This document shows, piece by piece, positions 8,091 through 16,315 of a DNA stretch of 64,000 nt. Positions within the stretch are counted from its first letter, which is position 1; every line of letters begins with the position of its first letter. The notes beneath the pieces were generated by a model. That model saw only the letters and a program-made list of their open reading frames with translations. It ran no database searches and had not been told where the DNA came from. The stretch comes from Streptomyces broussonetiae (GTDB lineage Bacteria; Actinomycetota; Actinomycetes; Streptomycetales; Streptomycetaceae): positions 7,440,001-7,504,000 of the forward strand of contig NZ_CP047020.1 of the NCBI RefSeq assembly GCF_009796285.1, given 5' to 3'. Position numbers and translations under genes: made by a program.

Positions 8091-8455
8091 TGACCGCCAC
8101 CGGCACCACCGCGCTCCTCGGCGTCGCGGCCGAGGCAGCCCTCGCGGTTCCTGGCGTGGCCGCCCTGCAACCCCGCCTCGCCCGGCGCCTCGCGGCAGCC
8201 GCCGCGCCCACCCGGGCGGACACCACGCCACCCGAGGCCGGCATACGCGCCGACCGGGCGCCGGACGGGTCGGGATGGCACATCGAGGTGCGCTGCGTCC
8301 TGACGGAGGGTCGGCGGGCGCTGGACATCGCCCGAATCGTCCACGACCGGGTGACAGCCGCCCTCGTCACCCACCTCGCCACCCACGGTGCCGCGGAGCC
8401 GGTCACCGTCGCGGTCACGGTGACCGGTATCGCCGCCTGGCGCGACGCGGCATGA
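8087..8455 (+). CDS. Small Asp23-like protein of the sigma operon
   Basis: A 122-residue protein starting ATGATGA across the stop of the previous gene. The N-terminus (LLGVAAEAALAVPGVAALQP) and C-terminus (DIARIVHDRVTAALVTHLAT, VTVAVTVTGIAAW) follow the Asp23 order of helix, beta strands, helix, beta strand. No membrane segment or signal is evident. Its stop overlaps the ATG of the degraded GAF gene downstream. It probably belongs to the same complex or regulatory pathway as the flanking Asp23 proteins; the call rests on weak similarity and strong context. Confidence 0.65.
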   Translation: MMTATGTTALLGVAAEAALAVPGVAALQPRLARRLAAAAAPTRADTTPPEAGIRADRAPDGSGWHIEVRCVLTEGRRALDIARIVHDRVTAALVTHLATHGAAEPVTVAVTVTGIAAWRDAA

Positions 8456-9005
8456 GCGGCGGCGCGGGCACAGGCCCCACGAACCGTCGTTCGGCAAGCT
8501 GGTTTCCCAGGGCGGAAGCGGCCGCGGGGCCACCAGGCGGGCAGGTGGTCGCCATGGACGAGGATGACGCGGACGCGGCGCTGCGAGCGGCGCTCGACCA
8601 GCTGGCGTTCGCCACCCGGAGCGCGGCGGCGCTGTCGAGCACGCTGGACGCGGTCGAGGGGCTCAGGCGGGTGTGCCGCGTGCTGGTGCCGGGACTGGCC
8701 GACTGGTCCGCGGCCGGTCTGGTGGACGAGGACGGCGCCGCCGAGCGGGTCTGTTTGACCCCGACGCGGCCCTGACCGGCCTGACGGGACCGTTGCCGCC
8801 GGTGCCGGAGACGGCGACGGGCCCGCTGTCCCGGGTGCTTCGCGGCGCCGGCCCGCTCCTGTTGTCGGCCGGGCGGCTGCCGGCCGCGCAGGAGGCGTCC
8901 GATCCGCTGCACACGGCAACCACGCAACCGTTCGCGCGACTCGGGGGAGACTCCGTGATCGTGGGGCCCTTGCGGGCACGCCGGCGAGTGCTCCGGAGCG
9001 TGCGT
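8452..9005 (+). pseudogene. Truncated, frameshifted GAF-domain signalling protein
   Basis: The frame opens with ATG overlapping the previous stop and gives a GAF-type beginning (LAFATRSAAALSSTLDAVEGLRR, VLVPGLADWSAAGLVDEDG). At about 8750 the frame breaks and ends at 8775, while the continuing GAF similarity (LFDPDAALTGLTGPLPPVPE, GPLSRVLRGAGPLLL, SVIVGPLRARRRVL) lies in another frame up to about 9000. The rest of the expected protein, usually a SpoIIE phosphatase in Streptomyces, is missing. I therefore read it as a decayed sensor-phosphatase gene. A sequencing error could explain the frameshift but not the missing 3' half. Confidence 0.75.
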
Positions 9006-9172
9006 CATCAGCGACCGCCGGTAAGTCTGGCGTGCGACGTTTTGGTCAGATGGGTTCGGGGACGCGTTGAGCGGAGGTCGCGTCGCGTGCGGGTTCGGAA
9101 GTGAGCTGGCATTCAACCGTCCGCCCGCCCTGCCGTCCGGCTCGGAACGCGGGCGGCAGAGCTGTGCTGCGT

Positions 9173-9520
9173 TCAGATGGACCGTGCGGTGGCCAGTGCC
9201 TTGTCCAGGGAGGTGCGGATCTCATCGGGCAGCTGTTCGCTGTGTACCCACTCCACGATCAGTTCGGAGACCTGCCGCAGTTTTGTATTGGTGTGCTGTG
9301 AGACCTCTCGTAGCAGTTGGAAGCCCTGCTCGGGACGCAGGCCACCGAGGGTGATGACCACACCGATCGCTTGGTCCACCACGGTGTGGGAGACGACGGC
9401 CTCCTGCAGCTGACCGATTTCCGTCTGCAACTCGCTGATCTTGTTCAGGAGCGGTGTCCGTGCCGGAACCAAGTGCCCCTCGAGCCGCATCGGGGTGCCG
9501 TTCGAAGAGTCTTCCATCAT
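9173..9520 (-). CDS. ANTAR domain RNA-binding antiterminator-type protein
   Basis: A protein of about 115 residues. An N-terminal helical segment (LLNKISELQTEIGQLQEAV) is followed by an ANTAR-type three-helix region: HTVVDQAIGVVITLGGLRP, EQGFQLLREVSQHTNTKLRQVSELIVEWV. Such domains bind paired hairpins in leader RNAs to prevent termination. No GAF or receiver domain is attached, so this is a short stand-alone form. The start is uncertain: ATG 9520 is used, but GTG 9526 has a better-spaced GAGG, and the frame is open to 9664. It lies among decayed signalling genes, so it may have lost its partner. Confidence 0.82.
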   Translation of the reverse strand: MMEDSSNGTPMRLEGHLVPARTPLLNKISELQTEIGQLQEAVVSHTVVDQAIGVVITLGGLRPEQGFQLLREVSQHTNTKLRQVSELIVEWVHSEQLPDEIRTSLDKALATARSI

Positions 9521-10375
9521 GTTCACATCCCAGACCTCGGGTTTCCCGTCCGGGTCGCCGGTGCCGTACGGAATTGCGAGGACGACAGTTCGACTATTAC
9601 CCCAGGTTGCCGTTTTCGTGCATCCCGTTCCACGGCGCGCAGCGGCCGTTGGAGCGGAGCTCACTCAGGTTTCAACTCGGCCATGACGGTGGGCCCTGCC
9701 CTGCGACGATCAGTACCGCTCGGATCGAGGGATGTTCCGTCCATGGTCGCGGTGCCTGCGGGCGCGCCTGATCGGGCGAAGGACTGCTCGACCACCAGAC
9801 GCCGGGGCAGGATCACGAGGCCGGGTGGTGTCGTCCTGGCTCGGCTGACCGTCTTCAGAGTCGGTTCGAGGCTCCCCGGTGCCGACGCGGACGGCCGTGC
9901 GTTCGGAGTGCATCAACCGCAGCCGGAAGAAGACGTCCTGATCGCGGCGTCCCAAAGCATCCCCTTCTCCCGGGATTCTGCGCACGACCGGTCGCGGCTC
10001 CGATTGAGCGCCTGTCGCACATCGCGGCAGGGCATTCGGGTGTGGGGGACTCGAGAGGGGGGACCCAGGAGGTGGGCCGCGTTCAGCAGCGTATCCATGG
10101 GGCCGGCTCGACTCAGGCTCCTCCGGTTCAGCCAACGAGCCGGGGGAGCCGCTGACAGGATCGCAGTGGTGACGACCGACGACGATGCCCATGGCCCCGC
10201 CGTTGGTGTGGCGGGTGGCGACGGGGAGTTCCACGCACGATCCGTGCCGTCGCGACCTGGGAGGTGGCCTCGTCCCGCGGGAGCGCTGCCCGCTGTTGTG
10301 GGCACCGGCCGAGGGGCGTGCGGCGCGCGGGGACGACGACAGGTGCCTGCGTGGTGACGGACGGCTGGTCCCGAC

Positions 10376-10480
10376 GTGCTCGGTCAGACTCTGGAGGTGG
10401 ACGAGGCCCTCGCCCGGTTGAGCCGCAGCCTTGCTCCCCGCCTCACCGACCGGGCCGCGGTGGACCTGCGGGTCGGCTCC
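10376..10480 (+). pseudogene. GAF-domain remnant
   Basis: A short plus-strand stretch reads LGQTLEVDEALARLSRSLAP then RLTDRAAVDLRV, which closely follows the beginning of the GAF domains found in Streptomyces SpoIIE phosphatases (compare LSSTLDAVEGLRRVCRVLVP in the pseudogene at 8452). Similarity stops after about 35 residues and the upstream sequence is out of frame. It is probably a leftover of a second sensor-phosphatase gene. Confidence 0.5.
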
Positions 10481-10565
10481 CGTCCGGCTGGGGCGACAAG
10501 TAGCCCTGGCCGCTTTCAGGGCCCTGTCCGCAGTTTCGTGAATCCCCAGGTCAGCGGGGGGGGGG

Positions 10566-10900
10566 AACGACGGGCACAGCGCCCACGGCGCGGTGAGGTT
10601 CTGTTCGGCAAAAGGCGTTCCGGAGCAGCCGCCCTGGCGCTCGCGTACGGCCACCTGGTCGTGTCGGTGCCCGCCAGGCGCAACAAGTCGAAGGCGACGA
10701 AGTGGGCGGGCCACTGCTCGGCGAGCCGGGCAGCGCCGGCGCCGCGCCGCTGGAGGCTGTCGGCAGGAGGCGACCCTGGAGTCGCTCGAAGGCGAGCCTG
10801 CTGGATTTCCCGTACGACCAGCTCGCCGTCCAGTGCCGTCGCGTCGGCAGCTGGACCGTGCCCGGAACGAACCTCGGGGAAGGACGGTGCGAGGTTCCTG
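10566..10900 (-). pseudogene. ATP-dependent DNA ligase remnant
   Basis: On the minus strand one frame reads LAPSFPEVRSGH, DATALDGELVV, then GAARLAEQWPAHFVAFDLLR and LAGTDTTRWPY; the frame then shifts and the other frame carries NLTAPWALCPS. This order matches the nucleotidyltransferase domain of short actinobacterial ATP-dependent DNA ligases (the LALDGELVV and FDLL motifs lie either side of the adenylation core). Parts between the motifs are missing, the catalytic KxDG lysine motif is not present, and the frame is broken at least once. It is a decayed gene. Confidence 0.7.
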
Positions 10901-11114
10901 CCTGCGATAGCGCAACACCAAACGCCCGGCATCCAGAGAGAGCAGCGCTCTCCAGCGATCGTTATCCAGACTCTGGCGTGTCTCCTAAGACATGGGCCCG
11001 TCGAGCCGCTTTTGTACAGAGCAGCCGTGGCGGCGCCGTCCGCGGGCGAACGCCGGAGCGTGACTGTTCACGGATTGACGCTCACTGCGGTGATTACCAA
11101 GCTGGTGGGGGGTT

Positions 11115-12383
11115 GTGGAAAGGACTGCGGTCGTGAGCGGTGGACAAAGTGGGCTCACCCGATTGCTGACAGCAGCGGAGACAGCGGCGCCGGCGGACGC
11201 CGTCGACGTGATCGCGGAGGACCTGCGGCGGCGTTTCGAGGCCACTAAGGTCTCTTTCCTCATCGTGGACCTGACGGGGAAGGCGGTGGCTCGGCTGTCC
11301 ACCGCTCCCACTCAGGGTGCTCCCACTCAGGGTGGGCGGCAGGCCGAGCGGGTTCCCCTGTTCGGCAGTGTCTACGAGGAGGTGATCCGTACCCAGCGCC
11401 TGTATCAGGACGCGACCGGCGAGGGGCAGCGGGTGATCGTGCCCGTCACCAACCGCGGGGATGCGATCGGGCTGCTGGAACTGCTCCTGCCGACCGGCCC
11501 TGGCGAGGATGTGCTCGACGCAGTCGGGGAAGCCGCCCACATCCTGGCCTACATCGTGATCGCCAACGGCCGCTTCACCGATCTCTACACCTGGGGCAAA
11601 CGCTCCAAGCCGGCCACCCTGGCAGCTGAAATCCAGTACCAGCTGCTGCCCCTGTCGCTGTCGTGCGAGGCCGCACAGTTCACCCTGTGCGGGAACCTGG
11701 AGCCCTCCGAGGACCTCAGCGGCGACACCTTCGACTACACCGTGGACCGCGACACCTTGCACGTGTCGGTGACCGATCCCATGGGCCACGACATGGATTC
11801 CGCCCTGGCCGCCACGGTCCTGGTGGGCGCCCTGCGCGGTGCCCGCCGGGCGGGCACCGGCCTGGGCGAACAGGCCCACCGGGCAGACCAGGCACTGATC
11901 GAACACGGCCACGGTCATGCCACCGGGCAGCTCCTGCGCATCAATCTCCATACCGGGCGGGCCCAATTCGTCAACGCCGGTCATCCCTGGCCGCTGCGCA
12001 TGCGCGACGGGGCTGTGGAGACGATCACCTGCGAGGTGGACCATCCCTTCGGGCTGTCTGAGCTGACTCCCCACCCGTACCGTGTGCAGGACCTCGACCT
12101 GCGGCCCGGTGACCGTCTGCTCATGTTCACCGACGGCATGCTCGAACGTCACGGAGAGAAGGTCGATCTGCCCGCCCTGCTGGGGTGCACCCGGAATCTG
12201 CACCCGAGGGAGACCGCGCTGGCGCTGACGTCCGCGGTCCGGGACGCCGCCGACGGCCGGCTCGAAGACGATGCCACCGCCGTCTGCCTGGACTGGCACG
12301 GCCCCCAGGAGACCCAGCGGCACGTCAGCAGCGGCGCAGACACCCGGCAAGCCTCAGCCGCACGCACGAAGGACCAGTCGTGA
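11115..12383 (+). CDS. SpoIIE/PP2C-type serine phosphatase with N-terminal GAF-like region
   Basis: A 422-residue protein related in layout to the phosphatase at 2343-3584. It has a GAF-like region at about 20-160 and a SpoIIE domain with LAAEIQYQLLPLSLS near 175, GDTFDYT near 202, DPMGHDMDSA near 220, FTDGML near 337 and DDATAVCLD near 383. The metal-binding aspartates are retained, although the usual GHG is GHD. GTG 11115 has no clear ribosome site; GTG 11133 is better placed behind GGAAAGGA and may be the true start. A perfect 15-base tandem duplication at 11304-11333 adds APTQG in the GAF-like region. It probably acts on STAS proteins elsewhere in the genome. Confidence 0.88.
   Translation: MERTAVVSGGQSGLTRLLTAAETAAPADAVDVIAEDLRRRFEATKVSFLIVDLTGKAVARLSTAPTQGAPTQGGRQAERVPLFGSVYEEVIRTQRLYQDATGEGQRVIVPVTNRGDAIGLLELLLPTGPGEDVLDAVGEAAHILAYIVIANGRFTDLYTWGKRSKPATLAAEIQYQLLPLSLSCEAAQFTLCGNLEPSEDLSGDTFDYTVDRDTLHVSVTDPMGHDMDSALAATVLVGALRGARRAGTGLGEQAHRADQALIEHGHGHATGQLLRINLHTGRAQFVNAGHPWPLRMRDGAVETITCEVDHPFGLSELTPHPYRVQDLDLRPGDRLLMFTDGMLERHGEKVDLPALLGCTRNLHPRETALALTSAVRDAADGRLEDDATAVCLDWHGPQETQRHVSSGADTRQASAARTKDQS
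11304..11333 (+). repeat. 15-base perfect tandem duplication inside the phosphatase gene
   Basis: Two identical 15-base units, in frame, encode APTQG twice in the GAF-like region. Being a multiple of three, the duplication leaves the gene intact. It looks recent and could vary between strains. Confidence 0.9.
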
Positions 12384-13022
12384 CCTGGGTGAACGGTGCC
12401 AACGCGAATGAGACATCACGAGGTGTCTGGAGAACCGTCCCACTTCTCCTCGGCGGCCCACCCATCGGGCGGCGCCGGGTCGGAGACGGGGGTCGCGAGC
12501 ATCGGGTCCGGCAGCGCCCACATGCGCCATGCCTTCCACGCGGGCGCCCCTTCGTGCGGTGCTGCTGTTCCCCGTTACTCGAGTAGACCGAGTTCCCAAG
12601 CACTCGCCGGTGCCTTTGCCGAGTTGCTAGGCAGCCTCTTTGGCAGCCCGCGCCATGACTGCGGACAACCGTGCACCAGAATGAGGGCTCGAAGCCGTTC
12701 GTGCGATGGCCGATGGAGGGCGACCGTAAGGCGGCCCAGACGGCTGTCTGTCATTGCCGGTCGCGAGTGGGCGGGGAGTCAACTCATTCTCAGCCTGCTC
12801 CGGCCAGGTTGGGCATTGGTTCGGGCGAAGCCATCCGGCTGTGGTCGGTAGATGCCGATACGCCGGGATCGATGCGACGGTTGCGCGATGCCGTCCCGGA
12901 CGGGGGTCTGACTCTTGAGATCTTTGACCGAAGTGTCCAGTCACTGGCTTGTCGACCGTCGTTGCGGGCTGGCTTCTGCTGTCACCGAGCCACAGGGCGT
13001 GTCCCAATAGCGCCTCTGTGTG
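12384..13022. other. Intergenic region with no supported gene
   Basis: About 640 bases between the phosphatase gene and the IS110 derivative. Open frames are short, lack ribosome sites and show no motif I recognise. Codon bias is weaker than in real genes nearby, consistent with non-coding or long-decayed sequence brought in or stranded by insertion of the IS110 elements. Confidence 0.5.
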
Positions 13023-13577
13023 TCAAGCGGCTTGAGCAAGGTGGTTCCGGTGGTCTCGTTTCATGATCCGGTAGACCACGTTGGACAGACGTCGTTTGAG
13101 GGCCCTTCGGGCTTCCGAAGGTGTCTTCCCCTCACTGATCTTGCGGAGGATGGTCGTCTGGTCCTCCCGAGTCACAGGACGCAGGTCGGGGCGGAAGAGG
13201 GCGACCTGGGCGACGTGGAGAGCGTCCTTGGCGTCGGTCTTGCGGTCTCCTCCGGTGGCCAGCAGCCGGGCCCGGGCCGACAGGGTGGAGGGCACGTCGA
13301 CCACGTTCTCGCCCGCGGCGGCCAGCTGCTGGGCGAGCGAGCGGCCCAGGCCGCCGGCACCCTCGATCGCGAAACGACGGTCGGGCCACTGCTCGCACCA
13401 GCCCATCAGCTGGCGGAAGGTTCCGGCATTGACGACGAACCGGCGCTGGGCCACCTGATGGCCTGCGGCGTCAACTGCGACGGCGGTGTGGGACGACTTA
13501 TGGGGATCGACACCGATCAGGATCACAGGCTGCTGCTTTCGCACTCGATGAGTCAGGAAGGGGAGTGCGGTGGGCAC
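13023..13577 (-). pseudogene. IS110 family transposase, internally deleted in frame
   Basis: A 184-residue open frame starting at GTG 13577. The N-terminal DEDD RuvC-like domain is complete: GVDPHKSSHTAVAVD, FAIEGAGGLGRSLA, KTDAKDALHVAQVAL. After REDQTTILR the sequence jumps to KISEGKTPSEARRALKRRLS, which belongs to the very end of IS110 transposases. The middle, including the Transposase_20 domain with its serine, is missing, giving about half the usual 350-400 residues. The joint is in frame. It cannot be an active recombinase alone but could still bind DNA or RNA. It is head-to-head with the intact copy at 13861. Confidence 0.85.
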
Positions 13578-13860
13578 CCTGACTTGAAGTCACCGTGTCA
13601 CCTTCATGCCTCTGTCGAGCCACACCGCGCGGGTGTCGGCCGGCGACGGCACGCTATTGGTGAGCCAGCCCGAGGGCGGCAAGGGGCACTGCGGGCCCGT
13701 GCCGACCGACACCCTGGACGCTACGGCTGCAGACCGAGCATCTGGGCTCGATTCAACAAGTCAGGGGCCTTGCCGAGTTCCAGGCGCCATCACGGTTCAG
13801 ACCGCCCGAGCGGGCCGGTGCCATCCACTCAGCGTGTCACCCTGCGGGAGGCGAACCACC
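13578..13860 (+). other. IS110 left-end non-coding region, possible bridge RNA locus
   Basis: These 283 bases lie between two head-to-head IS110 transposase frames. In the IS110/IS1111 family the longer non-coding end next to the transposase encodes a structured bridge (seek) RNA that pairs with donor and target DNA. The region has the expected size and position upstream of the intact transposase at 13861. I could not define RNA ends, loops or the element boundary by eye, so this is a candidate from position only. Confidence 0.35.
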
Positions 13861-14958
13861 ATGACGACCAGACAGCGCAGCACCTCCTCCAGTACGGATC
13901 CTCCCGTGCGGAGAGAAGTCGTGCTCGGCGTGGACACGCACGGTGAGGTGCACGTCGCCGCCGTAATCTCCCCGCTGGGGAAGGTCCTTGGCACCGAGTC
14001 CTTTCCGGCGACGGTGGCCGGCTACCGTCGGCTGCTCGTGTGGGCCCGCAGGCGGGGGACGGTGCGCCGGGCCGGTGTGGAGGGCACCGGTACCTTCGGC
14101 GCGGGCCTGTCCCGCTACCTGCTGACCCAGCAGATCCAGGTGTTCGAAGTGAATCGGCCTGACCGCACAGCCCGCCGTCTGCTCGGCAAGTCGGACCCGC
14201 TCGATGCGCAGGCCGCAGCGCGAGCCGTGCTCAGCGGTCGCACCCGGGCCCAGGCCAAGTCCGGCGACGGACCCGTGCAAGGCGCCCGGATCTACAAACT
14301 CGCCAAGGACTCCGCGGTCAAGGCCCGCACACAGGAGATCAACCAGCTCAAGGCCGTCCTAGTGATCGCCGACCCCGCCCTGCGGGAACGGTTGTCGAGC
14401 TTGGGCAATGCCGAGCTGTTCCGCACCTGCGCGACCCTCAGCCCACCCGATGGTGGGGGAGACGAGGACGCGGTGGTCCAGGCCACCCACATGACATTAC
14501 GCATGCTCGCCGAACGCATCGAACAGCTCACCGGGCAGATCAACGAGCTGAACCAACGCCTGACCCGACTCGTCGAACGCCACGCGCCGCAACTGCTCGT
14601 ACCGATGGGCATCGGTCCGGACAGCGCCGTCACTCTCCTGATCACCATGGGGGACAATCCCGAACGGCTGAACACCGAGGCGTCCTTTGCTGCCCTTTGC
14701 GGAGTCAGCCCCATCGAGTACTCCTCCGGCCGGCGTCGCACGCGCCGGCTCAACTACGGCGGCGACCGACAGGCCAACGCCGCCCTGCACCGCATCGTCT
14801 TCACCCGCCTGCGCCACGACCCGCGCACCCAGGCGTACTACGAACGCCGCACCCAGGAGGGCAAGACCCGACGCGAGATCATCCGATGCCTCAAGCGATA
14901 TGCCGCCCGCGAGGTCTTCAACCTGGTCAGACCGGTTTCCCGCGACCCCTCGCTATAG
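13861..14958 (+). CDS. IS110 family transposase (intact)
   Basis: A 365-residue protein with ATG at 13861 behind GGGAGG. The DEDD domain has VLGVDTHGEVHVAAV (first D), VEGTGTFGAGLSRYL (E) and KSDPLDAQAAARA (two D). A helical linker (about 190-240) leads to the Transposase_20 domain with PMGIGPDSAVTLLITMGD, FAALCGVSPIEYSSGRRR and the C-terminal EGKTRREIIRCLKRYAARE. The SSG serine needed for catalysis is present, so the enzyme looks active. Its stop lies only 32 bases before the GTG of the pcaDC gene, so the element end must be within this short gap. It differs clearly from the truncated copy, so the two are separate IS110 elements. Confidence 0.95.
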   Translation: MTTRQRSTSSSTDPPVRREVVLGVDTHGEVHVAAVISPLGKVLGTESFPATVAGYRRLLVWARRRGTVRRAGVEGTGTFGAGLSRYLLTQQIQVFEVNRPDRTARRLLGKSDPLDAQAAARAVLSGRTRAQAKSGDGPVQGARIYKLAKDSAVKARTQEINQLKAVLVIADPALRERLSSLGNAELFRTCATLSPPDGGGDEDAVVQATHMTLRMLAERIEQLTGQINELNQRLTRLVERHAPQLLVPMGIGPDSAVTLLITMGDNPERLNTEASFAALCGVSPIEYSSGRRRTRRLNYGGDRQANAALHRIVFTRLRHDPRTQAYYERRTQEGKTRREIIRCLKRYAAREVFNLVRPVSRDPSL

Positions 14959-14990
14959 GGGCGTCCGTGAGACGTGAGAGGGTCTGGGGC

Positions 14991-16280
14991 GTGAGTGAGA
15001 CACCCCCGAACACCCTGCAATACCGCTTTGACGGGCCAGAAGACGCTCCGGTCCTGATCCTGGGTCCCTCACTGGGTACCACATGGCACATGTGGGACCG
15101 CCAGGTGCCGGAACTGACCAAGCAATGGCGGGTCTTCCGGTTCGACCTTCCCGGACACGGCGGCGCCCCCGCCCACCCGGCCGGTTCCGTCGCCGAGCTG
15201 GCGACGCGGCTGCTGGGCACGCTGGACTCGCTCGGCGTGCAGCGGTTCGGCTACGCGGGCTGTGCGTTCGGCGGCGCGATCGGGCTCGAGCTGGCCCTGC
15301 GCACCCCGGAACGGCTCGCCTCACTGGCGCTGGTCGCCACCTCCCCCCGGTTCGGGACCGCCGACGAGTTCCGCCAGCGCGGGGTGATCGTGCGCACGAA
15401 CGGGCTGGACCCGATCGCCCGGACCTCGCCGGACCGCTGGTTCACCGGCTCCTTCGCCGCCGCCCAGCCCGCGATCACCGAGTGGGCGGTGCAGATGGTC
15501 CGCACCACCGACCCCGGCTGCTACATCGCCGCCTGCGAGGCCCTCGCCGCCTTCGACGTACGCGCCGAGCTGGGCCGGGTCGGTGTGCCGACCCTCGTGC
15601 TGGTCGGCTCCGACGACCAGGTCACCGGCCCCGCCGAGGCCCGCACCCTGGTGGCCGGCATACGGGACGCCCGGCTCGCCGTCGTCCCCGCCGCCTCCCA
15701 CCTGGTCCCGGTCGAGCAGCCCGCCGCCGTCACCGACCTGCTGGCGCACCACTTCGCCACCGCCTGGCAGCAGCCCTACGACACCGGCCAGACGGTCCTG
15801 CCGAACCTGCCCGCCCTCCCCGTCCCGGCCGCGCCGCCGCAGGCCGTGCCGGTCGCCGAGATCGCCCCGGCCGCCGTACCGGCCGAGGTTCCCGTGCCGT
15901 CCGACCGGTACGAGGCCGGGCTGAAGATCCGCCGCGAGGTGCTCGGCGACGCGCACGTGGACCGGGCGCTGGCCACGGCCGACGACTTCTCCGGTGACTA
16001 CGAGGACCTGCTCACCCGCTACACCTGGGGCGAGGTCTGGGGCCGGCCCGGCCTGGACCGCCGTACCCGCAGCTGCATCACGCTGACCGCGCTGGTCGCG
16101 GGCGGCCATCTGGAGGATCTGGCCTCCCACGTCCGGGCCGCCCTGCGCAATGGCCTCACCCCGGACGAGATCAAGGAGGTGCTGCTCCAGACGGCCGTGT
16201 ACTGCGGGATGCCGGCCGCGGGCAGAGCCTTCCGGGTGGCCCAGGAGGTCGTCCAGGAGGAGACCACGCCCGCCGAGTGA
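14991..16280 (+). CDS. pcaDC: Fused 3-oxoadipate enol-lactonase / 4-carboxymuconolactone decarboxylase
   Basis: A 429-residue fusion starting at GTG 14991. Residues 1-255 are an alpha/beta hydrolase (LGPSLGTTWHMWDRQVPEL, RFDLPGHGG, VPTLVLVGSDDQVT, AASHLVPVEQP). A Pro/Ala linker (about 265-300) leads to a complete carboxymuconolactone decarboxylase domain (YEAGLKIRREVLGD, YTWGEVWGRPGL, LLQTAVYCGMPAAGRAF). These catalyse consecutive steps of the beta-ketoadipate (protocatechuate) pathway. The nucleophile elbow reads GCAFGG, lacking the usual serine. No other pca genes are present, and the IS110 element sits directly upstream, so the gene may have been separated from its promoter. Confidence 0.9.
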   Translation: MSETPPNTLQYRFDGPEDAPVLILGPSLGTTWHMWDRQVPELTKQWRVFRFDLPGHGGAPAHPAGSVAELATRLLGTLDSLGVQRFGYAGCAFGGAIGLELALRTPERLASLALVATSPRFGTADEFRQRGVIVRTNGLDPIARTSPDRWFTGSFAAAQPAITEWAVQMVRTTDPGCYIAACEALAAFDVRAELGRVGVPTLVLVGSDDQVTGPAEARTLVAGIRDARLAVVPAASHLVPVEQPAAVTDLLAHHFATAWQQPYDTGQTVLPNLPALPVPAAPPQAVPVAEIAPAAVPAEVPVPSDRYEAGLKIRREVLGDAHVDRALATADDFSGDYEDLLTRYTWGEVWGRPGLDRRTRSCITLTALVAGGHLEDLASHVRAALRNGLTPDEIKEVLLQTAVYCGMPAAGRAFRVAQEVVQEETTPAE

Positions 16281-16315
16281 AACGCCGGGCCGCCGCAGGC
16301 GGCAGGATGGCCGGC

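Larger units (their letters stand above)
9521..11114. other. Gene-poor region with decayed genes
   Basis: About 1.6 kb with no intact gene. Long open frames on both strands are shadows of GC bias. Two fragments are recognisable: a plus-strand GAF remnant near 10376-10480 and a minus-strand ATP-dependent DNA ligase remnant near 10566-10900, each listed separately. The rest shows mixed codon bias and no recognised motif, ribosome site or hairpin. Together with the GAF pseudogene at 8452-9005 and the IS110 copies downstream it marks a decaying accessory zone. Confidence 0.6.
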
